Below are positions 1 to 8,790 of a stretch of DNA of 44,778 bases, piece by piece. A program made the position numbers and the translations under genes. The DNA is from Oscillospiraceae bacterium. GTDB lineage: Bacteria > Bacillota > Clostridia > Oscillospirales > Oscillospiraceae. Location: assembly GCA_031261745.1 (NCBI GenBank), contig JAISJC010000051.1:1-44778 (forward strand). The letters run 5' to 3'. Under the pieces are notes generated by a model that searched no databases, was not told the DNA's origin, and saw nothing but the letters and a program-made list of their open reading frames with translations. How positions within the stretch are numbered: position 1 is the stretch's first letter; the number at the start of each line of letters is the position of its first letter.

Positions 1-945
1 TTCCGCGAGTATCGTAGGCGGAGGACTCCACATATTGCGATTAACAATGTCGATTTTGCCTTGCGGTCCGGCTGAATATGTGTCAGCCCATACTTGCAGG
101 GTATCTGTCAGATTTTTATGCGAGTTGTCGTTATTCTCGTAAACAATAGCCTCAACGCCAAGATTTGACCACCTTTCCCTTACGGCGGCTTCATCGCCGT
201 TGGAGCACTCGTCAAAGGCGTATGCAGAAACACTGCTTGCCGTAATTAACTGTTCAGCAGAAAGCGCATCCATTATGTACCGCAATGGTGGGTCGTTAAG
301 GCTATACCCGACAAATACAACCGTATAACTGCGGAACAACTCGCTTACGAATTTCGCCGCCCAACCTTCGGTCAGATATGCAAGTCCAAAGTCTCCGCTC
401 GACAAAACGAGATTGTTATATTCCGTTTCGTCATCACTATCAGGAAGCCGCCCGTGTAAGTATACTAACCCGTTCCAACGCCACTCCTTTGCCGGCGGCA
501 ACAACGGTGCTTTTGTTATTGAATATTTCTTTCCCAATTTCTCGGCGGCACGTTCAAAAAAGTAATCAAAATTCGTAGTAATAAGGCGTAATGTTCCTGA
601 ATGTTGAGAGAGTTTTATCAGACTTTCGTGTTCGCCTAATTCGTCATCTCCAAATCCGGATATGTCAAGAATGCTCCGCAGTTTCCGGCGAACTTCGTTC
701 CGTCCGCCGGTGATTCGCTTTTCCAGTAACGAAAGAGTGCGGTCATAAGCCTCATTGTTAAGCTCGTTTTTTTCAGGCAGGGTTGGTTCGTCGCCTACCG
801 CTTTATACAGCATATCAACAAGTCCGTAAAACCCCGGCAGTTTGGGCATAGAAACGCCCGCGCCGCAAAAGAACACCACCTCGCCGCGACTTTGCGCTTC
901 AAGAAGCTCATCTGGTATGTTGGGACCATTGGTTATGTATTGCAT
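1..945 (-). CDS. SIR2-like domain protein (3' end outside window)
   Basis: I translated this frame directly; it starts at ATG 945 and is open for 315 codons to the window edge, so the C-terminus is missing. A GGAAGGG ribosome binding site lies just upstream; an in-frame ATG at 981 without a good site is the alternative start. The N-terminal half has SIR2_2-type NAD-binding motifs in order: CGAGVS (about residues 27-32), TTNFD (123-127), LHG with a candidate catalytic His164, and GYSLND (213-218). In this family such domains usually hydrolyse NAD+ during anti-phage abortive responses (ThsA, DSR, SIR2-HerA types) rather than deacetylate proteins. The effector or sensor part would be in the unseen C-terminus, so the subtype cannot be named. 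The region is AT-richer than the core genes, which suits horizontal transfer. Confidence 0.85.
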   Translation of the reverse strand, partial: MQYITNGPNIPDELLEAQSRGEVVFFCGAGVSMPKLPGFYGLVDMLYKAVGDEPTLPEKNELNNEAYDRTLSLLEKRITGGRNEVRRKLRSILDISGFGDDELGEHESLIKLSQHSGTLRLITTNFDYFFERAAEKLGKKYSITKAPLLPPAKEWRWNGLVYLHGRLPDSDDETEYNNLVLSSGDFGLAYLTEGWAAKFVSELFRSYTVVFVGYSLNDPPLRYIMDALSAEQLITASSVSAYAFDECSNGDEAAVRERWSNLGVEAIVYENNDNSHKNLTDTLQVWADTYSAGPQGKIDIVNRNMWSPPPTILAE

Positions 946-985
946 AGTACCCTTCCGTTCTTTTTCGGGATCTTTGCGCATCTTA

Positions 986-1329
986 TCAAAACCATACTGA
1001 CATAGCTGCTATGACGGACATCGCCTTGTCAATAATGACCGCAATATCATTCGCGCGTGCGTTGGTGACGATGTACGACCACCACGCGGTTTCGTCTATG
1101 TAAAACACTTTCGCCGAGCAGTAAAACGAGTCCTTTTCGAGGAATGCTAGAACATCGCAGGAATCATCCATAAGTTCGGTGCGACGTTTTCAAACTTCCC
1201 CTGTTTTTCGACATAGGAATTAATTGTAAAATAATAGCAAATTTTCAGCTCCGTGTCAATTCGTTCATCAAAATATATATTAATACATTGTAATATAATA
1301 CCCACAGCTATATTGTGTTTCGAACTATT
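986..1329 (-). pseudogene. Frame-broken remnant upstream of the SIR2 gene
   Basis: Two overlapping minus-strand frames read like one interrupted protein. From 1329 to a TAG at 1147-1149 one frame gives protein-like sequence containing YFDERIDTELKICYY and VEKQGKFENVAPNLW. A second frame then continues from about 1190 to a TGA at 986, with CDVLAFLEKDSFYCSAK and ARANDIAVIIDKA. Neither piece has a convincing ribosome binding site, although the second has an ATG at 1171. The simplest reading is a decayed gene with a frameshift near 1150-1190, ending 5 nt before the alternative SIR2 start. I do not recognise the family. A genuine 61-residue protein (986-1171) is the alternative. Confidence 0.4.
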
Positions 1330-1581
1330 TCATCGCGGTTATAGTCACCCCTCAGCTTAAATAATACATTATGGTAGTATAGTACTGCTTTGTATGATAT
1401 TACTGTATCTTTTGCCATCCGACAAGATATTATTCTAAAAATCTGCTACAACCTTTCGTGTGTCAGAAAGTACAAATAAGCAATCAACTCCACATTCGCG
1501 ATTTATATCTTGAATTTGCATTTTTTATAATTTATGATGAATAATAAGAACAGAAAATTATCCGAAAGGACTGAACCGACT
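1330..1581. other. AT-rich intergenic stretch
   Basis: I see no gene here. The stretch is clearly AT-richer than the flanking core genes and separates the SIR2 locus from yedK. A TATAAT at about 1527-1532 could be the yedK -10, but there is no convincing -35 at the right distance. Confidence 0.4.
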
Positions 1582-2115
1582 ATGTGCGGACGGTTTTTGA
1601 CCGAAGAAGACGACGAAATGGACGCGCTCATTGAGCTTTCGCGAATCGGAGACGCGTTCAAATACGGCGAGGTGTTTCCGACGAATATCGTTCCCGTTGT
1701 GACCGGCGCGGGAACCGCGGCGGCGATGAAGTGGGGCTTTCCCGGCTTCGCGCCCGGCAAACCACCGCTGATTAACGCGCGGAGCGAGACGATTGCGACG
1801 ACGCGCACATTCAGGAAGTCCTTTTTCGAGCGAAAATGCCTCGTCCCCGCAACTGCGTACTACGAATGGCGGCCGCTGCCGAGCAAGAAAAAGGACAAGT
1901 ACGAATTCGCGCTTGCCGACAGAAAGCTAATTTTTATGGCGGGAATTTACACGGAAAACGGTGAGTTTGCAATCCTCACGCGCGACGCTACGCCGGAGTT
2001 CCGCGATATTCACGAGCGAATGCCCGTGATTATCCCGCGTGAGCGGCACGCGGAGTGGTTCAACGGCAAGGACGTTCAGGAGAATGTGACGGAGCTGGAA
2101 TTTGCGAAAGTATGA
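1582..2115 (+). CDS. yedK: SOS response-associated peptidase (SRAP/YedK/HMCES family)
   Basis: The 177-residue product belongs to the SRAP family, which crosslinks covalently to abasic sites in single-stranded DNA and so protects stalled replication forks. The start must be ATG 1582, because the family needs a processed N-terminus with Cys2 as the catalytic nucleophile; the protein begins MCGRF. An AAAGGA ribosome binding site stands at the right distance. The in-frame upstream ATG at 1534 would bury Cys2 and is rejected. Other family residues are present: Asn65 in INARSE, Glu95 in YYEW and His144 in HERMPVI. It is one of the few plus-strand genes and is monocistronic, closed by the hairpin at 2128-2165. 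Confidence 0.95.
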   Translation: MCGRFLTEEDDEMDALIELSRIGDAFKYGEVFPTNIVPVVTGAGTAAAMKWGFPGFAPGKPPLINARSETIATTRTFRKSFFERKCLVPATAYYEWRPLPSKKKDKYEFALADRKLIFMAGIYTENGEFAILTRDATPEFRDIHERMPVIIPRERHAEWFNGKDVQENVTELEFAKV

Positions 2116-2127
2116 TGCTCGGATAAC

Positions 2128-2165
2128 AAAAAGCGCGCGTTGCTTACTGCATCGCGCGCTTTTTT
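2128..2165. terminator. Bidirectional intrinsic terminator
   Basis: An inverted repeat, AAGCGCGCG / CGCGCGCTT, is followed by a run of T on the plus strand and preceded by a run of A, so it can work both ways. It lies between the convergent ends of yedK and the nitroreductase gene. Confidence 0.85.
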
Positions 2166-2175
2166 CGTCGTAGTA

Positions 2176-2763
2176 TTAACGCACAATGTTAATCGTCCCG
2201 TCCCTGCGCGGCGGCACCGCCGATTCCTTGTCAATAAACCCAATCGCCGCCGAGGAGCAAATCGTATGCTCGCGCGGCACACCGAGTTCGGCTAAAAACT
2301 CGCGAACGCCCGCGTCATCGCGCAGCCAGTGCAGCTGATTGATGTAGCAACTCCCAAGGCCGAGCGATTCTGCCGCAAGGAAAATGTTCTCCAAGGCGAG
2401 CGCGCAATCCGCCATCGCGTTCTCGTAATTCGGCTTGTTCGACGCAATTATCAGCGTCGGCGCGTGGTGGTGGAAGTTGAAATCGTCGCGCTTTGCGTAC
2501 TCGCGCATACCGTGCTTTCCGGGGTAATCGTCGTCGGGGACGTACCGCACAAAGCCCTCGCGGACGACGGCGTTGAGCCGCGTGAGCACGTCCGCGCTCT
2601 GAATCGCGGTGAACAGCCAGCTCTGATTATTGCCGCCGCTCGGAGCCCAGATTGCCGCTTCGAGCAGCGCGTCGAGCTGCTCCGGCGAGATTTGCTCGTC
2701 CGTGAATTTGCGCGTGCTTCGCCGCGCGCGGATTGTCCGCAGAATTTCGTTGTCGATAGCCAT
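2176..2763 (-). CDS. Nitroreductase family protein
   Basis: A 195-residue FMN-dependent oxidoreductase of the nitroreductase superfamily. The N-terminal FMN-contacting motif (RARRSTRKF, residues 13-21), the APSGGNNQSW segment and the C-terminal SSAAIGF are typical. Such enzymes reduce nitro groups, quinones or flavins with NAD(P)H in the cytoplasm; the substrate cannot be read from sequence. It starts 2 nt after the preceding acetyltransferase stop and is the last gene of the minus-strand run, ending at the shared terminator. GGAGG lies upstream of the ATG. Confidence 0.9.
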   Translation of the reverse strand: MAIDNEILRTIRARRSTRKFTDEQISPEQLDALLEAAIWAPSGGNNQSWLFTAIQSADVLTRLNAVVREGFVRYVPDDDYPGKHGMREYAKRDDFNFHHHAPTLIIASNKPNYENAMADCALALENIFLAAESLGLGSCYINQLHWLRDDAGVREFLAELGVPREHTICSSAAIGFIDKESAVPPRRDGTINIVR

Positions 2764-2765
2764 TA

Positions 2766-3314
2766 TTATACCTCCAAATAAATACCGAGTTCTAACCGCA
2801 CTTCTCTCCGCTCAACATCGCGGTTACCGTAGCAACTGCGGTCGAATCCGAAAAATGTGAACCCTTGCGACAGATAGAAGTCTATTGCATTAGCGTTGCA
2901 CGACTGTGTTTCAAGCAAAATCGCACGGCATTTCAATTCAGCGGCTTTTTGCTTTGCGAATGACATTAATTTTGAACCAAGCCCCTGTCTGCGGTAACTT
3001 TCGGCGACCCACATCTCCGTGACGCGCAGACGATTTGACCAGTCCTCGCGCCAAATTTCTATACACGCGGCAAGGTTATCGCCGTCAAAAATACCAAACG
3101 CTTCCGCGCCGTCCCAATGGTCCTGATACAGCGAATCAAATCCCTCGTCAACGTGGTTGAATTGCGTTTCAAACGGGGTTTTGGTGAAAACCGCGCTGAA
3201 TGTGCCGTCAGACTGCGTTATATCCGCGTCGTAAAAGTGTGTCGAAGCGTAACTGAACGGTAATACGTGAGTTTTCCACTGCTCAATCGGGAGCGGTTGT
3301 ATATCGCTTTTCAT
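2766..3314 (-). CDS. GNAT family N-acetyltransferase
   Basis: A 182-residue acetyltransferase. The acetyl-CoA-binding motif A is clear in the segment with YRRQGLGSKLM, followed by the family's later strand (NANAIDFYLSQGF) and a FFGFDRSCY tail. The N-terminal half, with repeated aspartates around a Trp-Asp-Gly segment, resembles streptothricin- or aminoglycoside-type GNATs, but I cannot assign the acceptor. AGGAG lies 9 nt before ATG 3314. It is almost certainly co-transcribed with the nitroreductase gene, which begins 2 nt after it. Confidence 0.85.
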   Translation of the reverse strand: MKSDIQPLPIEQWKTHVLPFSYASTHFYDADITQSDGTFSAVFTKTPFETQFNHVDEGFDSLYQDHWDGAEAFGIFDGDNLAACIEIWREDWSNRLRVTEMWVAESYRRQGLGSKLMSFAKQKAAELKCRAILLETQSCNANAIDFYLSQGFTFFGFDRSCYGNRDVERREVRLELGIYLEV

Positions 3315-3395
3315 AATTCAATCTCCTGCACGGGGCGATAACCGGCTTATTCGGAGCGTCCCGTCTTGTTTATTTGCCTTATTATTCGGTCAATT

Positions 3396-3905
3396 TTATT
3401 TCGCCCCACCCGAAACCAGCCTCGCCAAGTTTCCCGACGTGAACCCCATCGGGCAAATCGTACACCACGCGCGTGGCGTGAACAGCACTCCGCAGAGCAG
3501 GGCGAGCGCGGTTGCGGACTCCATAAATATCAGAATCGTGTTGCCGACGACATACACGCCGCGCGGAATCGCCCAAACAATCAGCGCGAGGAACGAACCC
3601 ATCATCACGCCCCACAGAAGCCAGTGAAACCACCGTGTAAACGTGACCTTCGGGCGTTTCAGCCCGATTGAAATGCGCTTCGTGACGACAGCGATGAACG
3701 AACCGCGCGGACAGATTCGCGCGCAGCTCATCTTGCCGTAGCCCACGAGCGCGAGAATTATCGGCGTGAACATACACACCAGACCGTACAGCCCGAACGG
3801 GTGCCAGAAATTCGCGATTGTCATCCAGATGATCGTTATAATCCACGACCAAGACTGGATACTGCGTATCCACGGCTTACGTTTTGGCTTTGTGTTTGAC
3901 ATCAT
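3396..3905 (-). CDS. 4Fe-4S-binding membrane protein (NapH/Fer4_5-like)
   Basis: The 169-residue product has about four hydrophobic segments (residues 18-34, 37-56, 91-113 and 115-141). It also has two cysteine motifs, CARICPRG (Cys61, Cys65) and WCTICPMG (Cys148, Cys151), placed at membrane edges. This is the pattern of small NapH/NosR-type electron-transfer proteins that pass electrons across or along the cytoplasmic membrane. GGAGG stands 6 nt before ATG 3905; a second ATG follows immediately at 3902. It lies between the beta-helix lipoprotein and the acetyltransferase. Its redox partner is not evident, although a flavodoxin-type reductase is encoded two genes upstream. Confidence 0.8.
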   Translation of the reverse strand: MMSNTKPKRKPWIRSIQSWSWIITIIWMTIANFWHPFGLYGLVCMFTPIILALVGYGKMSCARICPRGSFIAVVTKRISIGLKRPKVTFTRWFHWLLWGVMMGSFLALIVWAIPRGVYVVGNTILIFMESATALALLCGVLFTPRAWCTICPMGFTSGNLARLVSGGAK

Positions 3906-3949
3906 ATTTTTCCTCCCATCCGGCTTGCAGGCAGCCGGTTGAATGCGTC

Positions 3950-6760
3950 TTACGGCTCGTATTTCGACAGCTCAAAATCAATCCAGCACGACGAAGTGAC
4001 CCTGAATTTCGTCACACCCTCCGGCGGCGGCGCGAACGCTTCCGCTAAGATATTTCGCTGCGCGCCAATGACTTCCGCGCCGTCATAGACTTCGGTGACG
4101 ACGCCCGCAAACTGCGGCGGATGCGTGCTGTCGCCGTGAAAGAACACGGCATAGTTCGCGCCGGGTCGCACGAAAATCCCCGCCGAACTTTCGCTGCTCA
4201 GTCCGCTCTCGTTCACCCACTCCCACTGCCCGGCGGCGACCTCGCGCCACAGGCTCACCTGCTTGAAATAGCCCGTTTCGTGTTCCTCCGCGTCGGTGTT
4301 CGGGAAAGCCGTTATAAAATGCGCGTCAAATTTCACGCCGGAAAGCGTGTCAGCACCGGCATATGCGTCTGAATTGCGCTTAAAGTCCGGCGCGTTTGGC
4401 ACGCCGATTTTACTCATATCAATCCACTCCACGCCGAGCTTTTTCGCCGTTGCTTCGGGCAACTGAAAGTCCTTGCCCGCGTAATCCGCAAAGCCCGGGT
4501 CCTTATCGAAAAGCAGATTGTTTTCGATTTTGCCGTATTTTTCGTCGAGCGGCGCGTCTGCGAGCGGGGGAAAAGTACGTCCGTCCCACGAGTTGCTCCA
4601 GTCGCCCGCCGCCCAGAGCGAGCGGCCGCTGCGCGGCGCGTTTATGTTCACGACGATATTGTCGTAAACCTCGACCATAAGCTCGTTTATATCGGACTTT
4701 TCCTCCATATGCGCAAAGTATTCGGTCAGTTCGGGGTATTTCTCGCTCCAAAAGCGATTTTTATTGAAGCGATTCAGCACCTCAATGTTTTCAAGAATCC
4801 ATTGCGGCGACGACCAGTCCGTTCCCTCGGCATCGCGCAGGCTCTCCGGCGGATACTCGAATACCTGCGGCACATCAATGTAGATGTTGCCGATATTCGT
4901 CCACGGACCCGTCGGATTCACCGGTTGCGGCGCGCTCGGCACGTTATAGAGTACGTTGTAGGAAAAATCCTTGAACGGCATTTCCGTGTCGTAATACGCC
5001 CCGCCTCCGCGCCGCGCAAAGTCGAAGCCGACGCCGGGGTGGTCAATGCCGGTGACATCGCGGAAGTAGTTATACCGCACCTGTACGCCGTCGTTGAGTC
5101 CGATATAATTGAGATAGATTGTCCCCGTGTCCTCGCCCATATCGCAGGGAGAGTCCACAAATTCATTATAAATTATCTCGGTGTCCACGACATTTCCCTG
5201 AATTGCCTGACCGAGGCAAAACGCGAACAGGTTGTTTTTGACCGTGATTCCGCAGCCCTCAATGTTAATGCCGGAGTTGTATGTCGAGCCGAGAAGCCCC
5301 GAATGAATAACGGAATTGCCCTCAAAGAGCGCGTTGCCGCTCTCGCGCGAAAGCGCGCTGCCGGAGGCGATTTTCGCGGCGTTAAAGCCTATATTCAAAA
5401 AGGTTGAGTTCAGAATCCTGTGGTTATAGCCGTTGCGTACGGCTTCCGTCAGGGTTTCATCACTATAACCGCCGTCCTGTCCGTATTCGGCCGCGAGGTC
5501 GCGCGTCGCTGAGGCGTACTCTCCGAGCCGGATCCCGTTTGTACCAATATTCTTGAACACGCAGTCCTCAACGGTGACGTCGCTCCCGCCGCGTATGTAC
5601 ATAACAGAGCCTTTCGTCAGCTCAAAGGTCAGACCCAAAAACGTGACGTGCGACAGCTCCTCGGCGTTTACAATGAAGTTTTCGTCGAACTTTGACACCT
5701 TCACCGTCGCGTTGTCGAGATTTTTCGTCGGATAGAGGTACAAAACACCCTCGCGGCTGATGAAATACTCACCCGGCGCGTCAAGCTCCTCAAACACGTT
5801 TTCAAAGGCGTAGCGAGAGCCTTTCGTAACACCGGACATCGCGGCTCCGCTCAGCTCAATCGTCATTGCCTCCGTGTCGATTGTCTTGGCAAGCACCTTG
5901 TCCGAGAAGAACTCCCAGCCGGTCATACCGGTTATTATAACGTCCTCATAGCTCGCCCAACTTTTTATGCGCCTCTCGCGTGTCGTGAATTTTGAGTTTT
6001 CGCCCGTCAGCCGCTCCGTCTCCGGGTCAAAGCCGGACGCAATTACGTCGGGGATTCGCAGATACGAATTATACGGGTTCTCGGCGAAAATGCCGGGGAC
6101 CTTGTTCGGGTAACGCGCCAAATCGAGCGCGTCATCATCTACAAAAACCTGCATACGCCGCGTCAGCCACGCATTATCGTGGGTGTTGTAGATGTCACTG
6201 TCCTCCGGTACGTACTCGCGCAGCTGTCCCGCCTCCCAGAACGGCTTTGAGTAGTCCAAGTCGTCAAAGGTGAAACCGTTCTCGAAGAGGTCAATTTCCA
6301 CGACATTTTCCCGCGCGCCGACCGTCAGACGAGCGCGCATCTCCGCGTCGGAAACCGGCGCGAACGCGCTCCCCACGAGGTATTTACCGCCGGTGAATAT
6401 CGGAACTTCGCCCGAATACGCCGTGTAGACAATCGGCGCGTCCGCCGTGCCGGAATCCTCTCGCGTGAAATACGTCGTGTCCGCCACGTAATAGGTTCCA
6501 CCGCGAATGTAAACGGCGATTCCGCCGTCGGGGATTCCGGCATTGAGCTTGAGCGCGCGTATTTTGTCCCGCGCGGCGGCAAGCGTCGCAAGCGGCGCGT
6601 TTTCCGTGCCGTCGGCGGCGTCGCTGCCGTTCGGGGCGACGTAGAGCGTCACGCCAAACGCGGGCGTATTTGCCGCAGCCTCCTGTGTGTTTGCGGCACA
6701 GCCCGCCAGCCACAATAAGGCAAATGCCGCCAGTAGCGAGGCCTTAATCCTCTGTTTCAT
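3950..6760 (-). CDS. Right-handed beta-helix lipoprotein, likely carbohydrate-active
   Basis: I place the start at ATG 6760, giving 936 residues, because it follows a GAGGG site and yields a clean lipoprotein signal (MKQRIKASLLAAFALL, then lipobox LAGC). The longer upstream frame would ruin the signal. After the signal comes the segment YVAPNGSDAADGTENAPLAT, a hallmark of surface parallel beta-helix enzymes. A PbH1-like repeat region follows (for example FLGLTFELTKGSVMYIRGGS and NSGINIEGCGITVKNNLFA). Proteins of this build include polysaccharide lyases and glycosidases such as GH120-type enzymes; the exact substrate is unknown. The start overlaps the preceding flavoprotein gene by 17 nt, suggesting translational coupling. 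Confidence 0.8.
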   Translation of the reverse strand: MKQRIKASLLAAFALLWLAGCAANTQEAAANTPAFGVTLYVAPNGSDAADGTENAPLATLAAARDKIRALKLNAGIPDGGIAVYIRGGTYYVADTTYFTREDSGTADAPIVYTAYSGEVPIFTGGKYLVGSAFAPVSDAEMRARLTVGARENVVEIDLFENGFTFDDLDYSKPFWEAGQLREYVPEDSDIYNTHDNAWLTRRMQVFVDDDALDLARYPNKVPGIFAENPYNSYLRIPDVIASGFDPETERLTGENSKFTTRERRIKSWASYEDVIITGMTGWEFFSDKVLAKTIDTEAMTIELSGAAMSGVTKGSRYAFENVFEELDAPGEYFISREGVLYLYPTKNLDNATVKVSKFDENFIVNAEELSHVTFLGLTFELTKGSVMYIRGGSDVTVEDCVFKNIGTNGIRLGEYASATRDLAAEYGQDGGYSDETLTEAVRNGYNHRILNSTFLNIGFNAAKIASGSALSRESGNALFEGNSVIHSGLLGSTYNSGINIEGCGITVKNNLFAFCLGQAIQGNVVDTEIIYNEFVDSPCDMGEDTGTIYLNYIGLNDGVQVRYNYFRDVTGIDHPGVGFDFARRGGGAYYDTEMPFKDFSYNVLYNVPSAPQPVNPTGPWTNIGNIYIDVPQVFEYPPESLRDAEGTDWSSPQWILENIEVLNRFNKNRFWSEKYPELTEYFAHMEEKSDINELMVEVYDNIVVNINAPRSGRSLWAAGDWSNSWDGRTFPPLADAPLDEKYGKIENNLLFDKDPGFADYAGKDFQLPEATAKKLGVEWIDMSKIGVPNAPDFKRNSDAYAGADTLSGVKFDAHFITAFPNTDAEEHETGYFKQVSLWREVAAGQWEWVNESGLSSESSAGIFVRPGANYAVFFHGDSTHPPQFAGVVTEVYDGAEVIGAQRNILAEAFAPPPEGVTKFRVTSSCWIDFELSKYEP

Positions 6761-7433
6761 AAGTTCCCTCACGCGCCAACCTCGCCGCCGTGACTTCGGG
6801 CGGCTCCGCGCCGTCGGCGAAGCGGTCGCGCTCAATGCCGAAGCTCACGCCGGAGCGGTTCGCCGTTTCGTCGGACACGAGCCAGTCCGCGAGCGCGGCG
6901 ACGCGGTTTTGGTACTCAACCGTCTGCGAAAACGTCGATTTGTCCTTGCACATCGGGCAATACGCCGCGTCGAACGAGCCGTAGCCGAGGTCGCGGAAGC
7001 AGTACGCGACGTATTCCGCCGCGCGGTGCAGCACGTCGTCGGGCGAGCCTCCGTAGCAGAACACAACGCCCGCTTTACGTTGCGGTTGCGGGGTTTTCAG
7101 CCCTTTGACGAAATTGTAATGCACATAAAAACGGTCGAACAGCACCTTGACCGCGCCCGGAACGCCCATAAAGTACAGCGGCGCGGCGAGCAGGACCGCG
7201 TCCGCCTTGAAAATCCGCTCAATCAGCCCCGCCGCGCTGTCGCGGTGAATGCAAATCTCACGCTCACCCATCCCCGCGTCGCAGCCGGTACACGGCGCGA
7301 TTGTCTCGTCGCGCACGCGGAAAACCTCGACGCTCGCGCCGCGCTTTTCGAGTTCGCGCACGGCGAAGTCCGTTGCCGCATCGGAATTCCCGCCGGCGCG
7401 CGGGCTGCCGCTGATTATGATGATGTTTTTCAT
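6744..7433 (-). CDS. NADPH-dependent FMN reductase / iron-sulfur flavoprotein-like
   Basis: The 229-residue product starts at ATG 7433 behind a GAGGTG site. Its N-terminus MKNIIIISGSPRAGGNSD is the flavodoxin-fold FMN phosphate loop. A CTGCDAGMGE motif and a CIHRDS segment follow, as in multimeric flavodoxin WrbA-like and iron-sulfur flavoproteins. LLAAPLYFMGVPGAVKVLFDR is the usual second FMN-contacting region. A later CPMC pair may bind metal or form a disulfide. It probably reduces a small acceptor or quinone in the cytoplasm. It begins 9 nt after the SUMF1-like gene and overlaps the beta-helix gene. Confidence 0.85.
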   Translation of the reverse strand: MKNIIIISGSPRAGGNSDAATDFAVRELEKRGASVEVFRVRDETIAPCTGCDAGMGEREICIHRDSAAGLIERIFKADAVLLAAPLYFMGVPGAVKVLFDRFYVHYNFVKGLKTPQPQRKAGVVFCYGGSPDDVLHRAAEYVAYCFRDLGYGSFDAAYCPMCKDKSTFSQTVEYQNRVAALADWLVSDETANRSGVSFGIERDRFADGAEPPEVTAARLAREGTYETED

Positions 7434-7441
7434 ATTACACC

Positions 7442-8716
7442 TCACGCGTCAATCCACGAACTCCGAAACCCAATATCCGGATAGATAAATTCGCGGCTCT
7501 CGCGCAGGTACAGGTACCAAAAGCCGCTCCCGCCAATCCAGCTGCTACCGCGCGCGGCGACGCGCTCGCCGTAATTGCGGATAAACAGCCATTCGGGGTC
7601 GCGACCGAGTTTGTCGGCAATCGGGTACAAACCCAGTGCTTTCAAAAGGAAATGCGGCTCGACGCCCTGCGCGGACTGCATCGCGTCGAACGCCATAAAC
7701 GTATACGCCAAGTGCTTTTTGTCCTCCGCGCCGCCCGTGTACTGGAAGTTTTCGACGACGGTGTTCAGTTGTACGCCGCCTTGAACGCCGACATTCTGCT
7801 CGTCGGAACGCCCTGGCGAAACGCCGTCGTACTTGAAAGTGTTCGGACTGCCCGGCGCGACGAGCGTACCGTCAACGGAAATCGCGCGCCAATCCGTACT
7901 GTTCGCGCTTTCGTCAACGCCGAGCGCGCTGTCGTTGTCGGGTATCACCTGAATCTCGCCGTCCACGATTCTCACGCCGGAAACCCAGTCCCAGACGTTG
8001 CCCGTGAGGTCGAAAATGCCGCTGTCGGTGCCGTCGTGGCTCCACGACGCGGGTCCGCTGCCGCTCAACGTGCGCTCCGCGCCGTCGGGGCGCGGCACGT
8101 CCACCAAATCGCGCTCGTACAACCAGCTCTCGGCGGCGACGGCGGCCTCGTGCTGCGCGTAAACGTCACTGCCGTAGCGCGTGTTTCCGTGCGGAATCGT
8201 CCCGTTTTTGCGGCACCAATGCGCGATTGCCGCCCACTCCGCGTTCGTGAACAGGTGCCAGCCGCGCCCCTTGCGGGAGCAGGCTTCACGGGCTTCGTCG
8301 ATGCTCAGCGTGTGTTCGGGTTCGCGGTTCGGCAACGAGTACGCGCGGCCGTTTTCGATGACGTTGAGAAACTTGCTGATGTACACGCACGGCAGCTTTT
8401 TGCCGCCCGCGATGAACGCGCTGCAAAGCTCGTCCGGCGCGCCGTCAATCACGTCCGACCACTTGAACGCCGGAATCCGCACCATCACGGACGGCTGTCC
8501 CAAATCGTCATAAATCAGCGCGTTCTTGCCGCCCGTCGCGGCTTCGAGCGCGAATTTCGCGGCATCAAACTCGCGGCGTTCCGCGTCGCTCGCCGCCGTC
8601 GGCTCCGCGACTGCGCCGTTGTCCACGGGCTTTTTTACGAGGACGGGGAACCCGAATTCGTCAACCTGTCCCGTCTTTTCGACGGTGAAACCGTCGTGGT
8701 ATGCGTTGTTTTTCAT
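7442..8716 (-). CDS. SUMF1/C-type-lectin-fold protein
   Basis: A 424-residue protein with a formylglycine-generating-enzyme-like fold. Typical segments are MVRIPAFKW, the LFTNAEWAAIAHWCRKNGT helix, GIFDLTGNVWDWVSG and a C-terminal RGSSWIGGSGFWYLYLR ... DIGFRSSWID. Catalytic cysteines of true FGE enzymes are not evident, so a binding rather than enzymatic role is more likely. The same C-terminal architecture is used by variable proteins of diversity-generating retroelements, but no reverse transcriptase or template repeat is visible nearby. There is no signal peptide. GGAGG lies 8 nt upstream and a strong promoter at 8750-8778. It heads the minus-strand run that ends at the nitroreductase. Confidence 0.75.
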   Translation of the reverse strand: MKNNAYHDGFTVEKTGQVDEFGFPVLVKKPVDNGAVAEPTAASDAERREFDAAKFALEAATGGKNALIYDDLGQPSVMVRIPAFKWSDVIDGAPDELCSAFIAGGKKLPCVYISKFLNVIENGRAYSLPNREPEHTLSIDEAREACSRKGRGWHLFTNAEWAAIAHWCRKNGTIPHGNTRYGSDVYAQHEAAVAAESWLYERDLVDVPRPDGAERTLSGSGPASWSHDGTDSGIFDLTGNVWDWVSGVRIVDGEIQVIPDNDSALGVDESANSTDWRAISVDGTLVAPGSPNTFKYDGVSPGRSDEQNVGVQGGVQLNTVVENFQYTGGAEDKKHLAYTFMAFDAMQSAQGVEPHFLLKALGLYPIADKLGRDPEWLFIRNYGERVAARGSSWIGGSGFWYLYLRESREFIYPDIGFRSSWIDA

Positions 8717-8749
8717 AGTTCAAGCCTCCGAAAATGTTTTATTGCAGCC

Positions 8750-8778
8750 ATTTTATCACATCGGTACCTGTTCTGCAA
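8750..8778 (-). promoter_or_regulatory. Sigma-A-type promoter of the SUMF1-like gene
   Basis: On the minus strand TTGCAG (8773-8778) is separated by exactly 17 bases from TAAAAT (8750-8755). It gives a leader of about 25-30 nt to the ATG at 8716. Confidence 0.7.
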
Positions 8779-8790
8779 TGAGAACTTCTT

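Noticed and set aside
7442..8716. A complete diversity-generating retroelement
   Set aside because: No reverse transcriptase, accessory gene or template repeat is present in the window.
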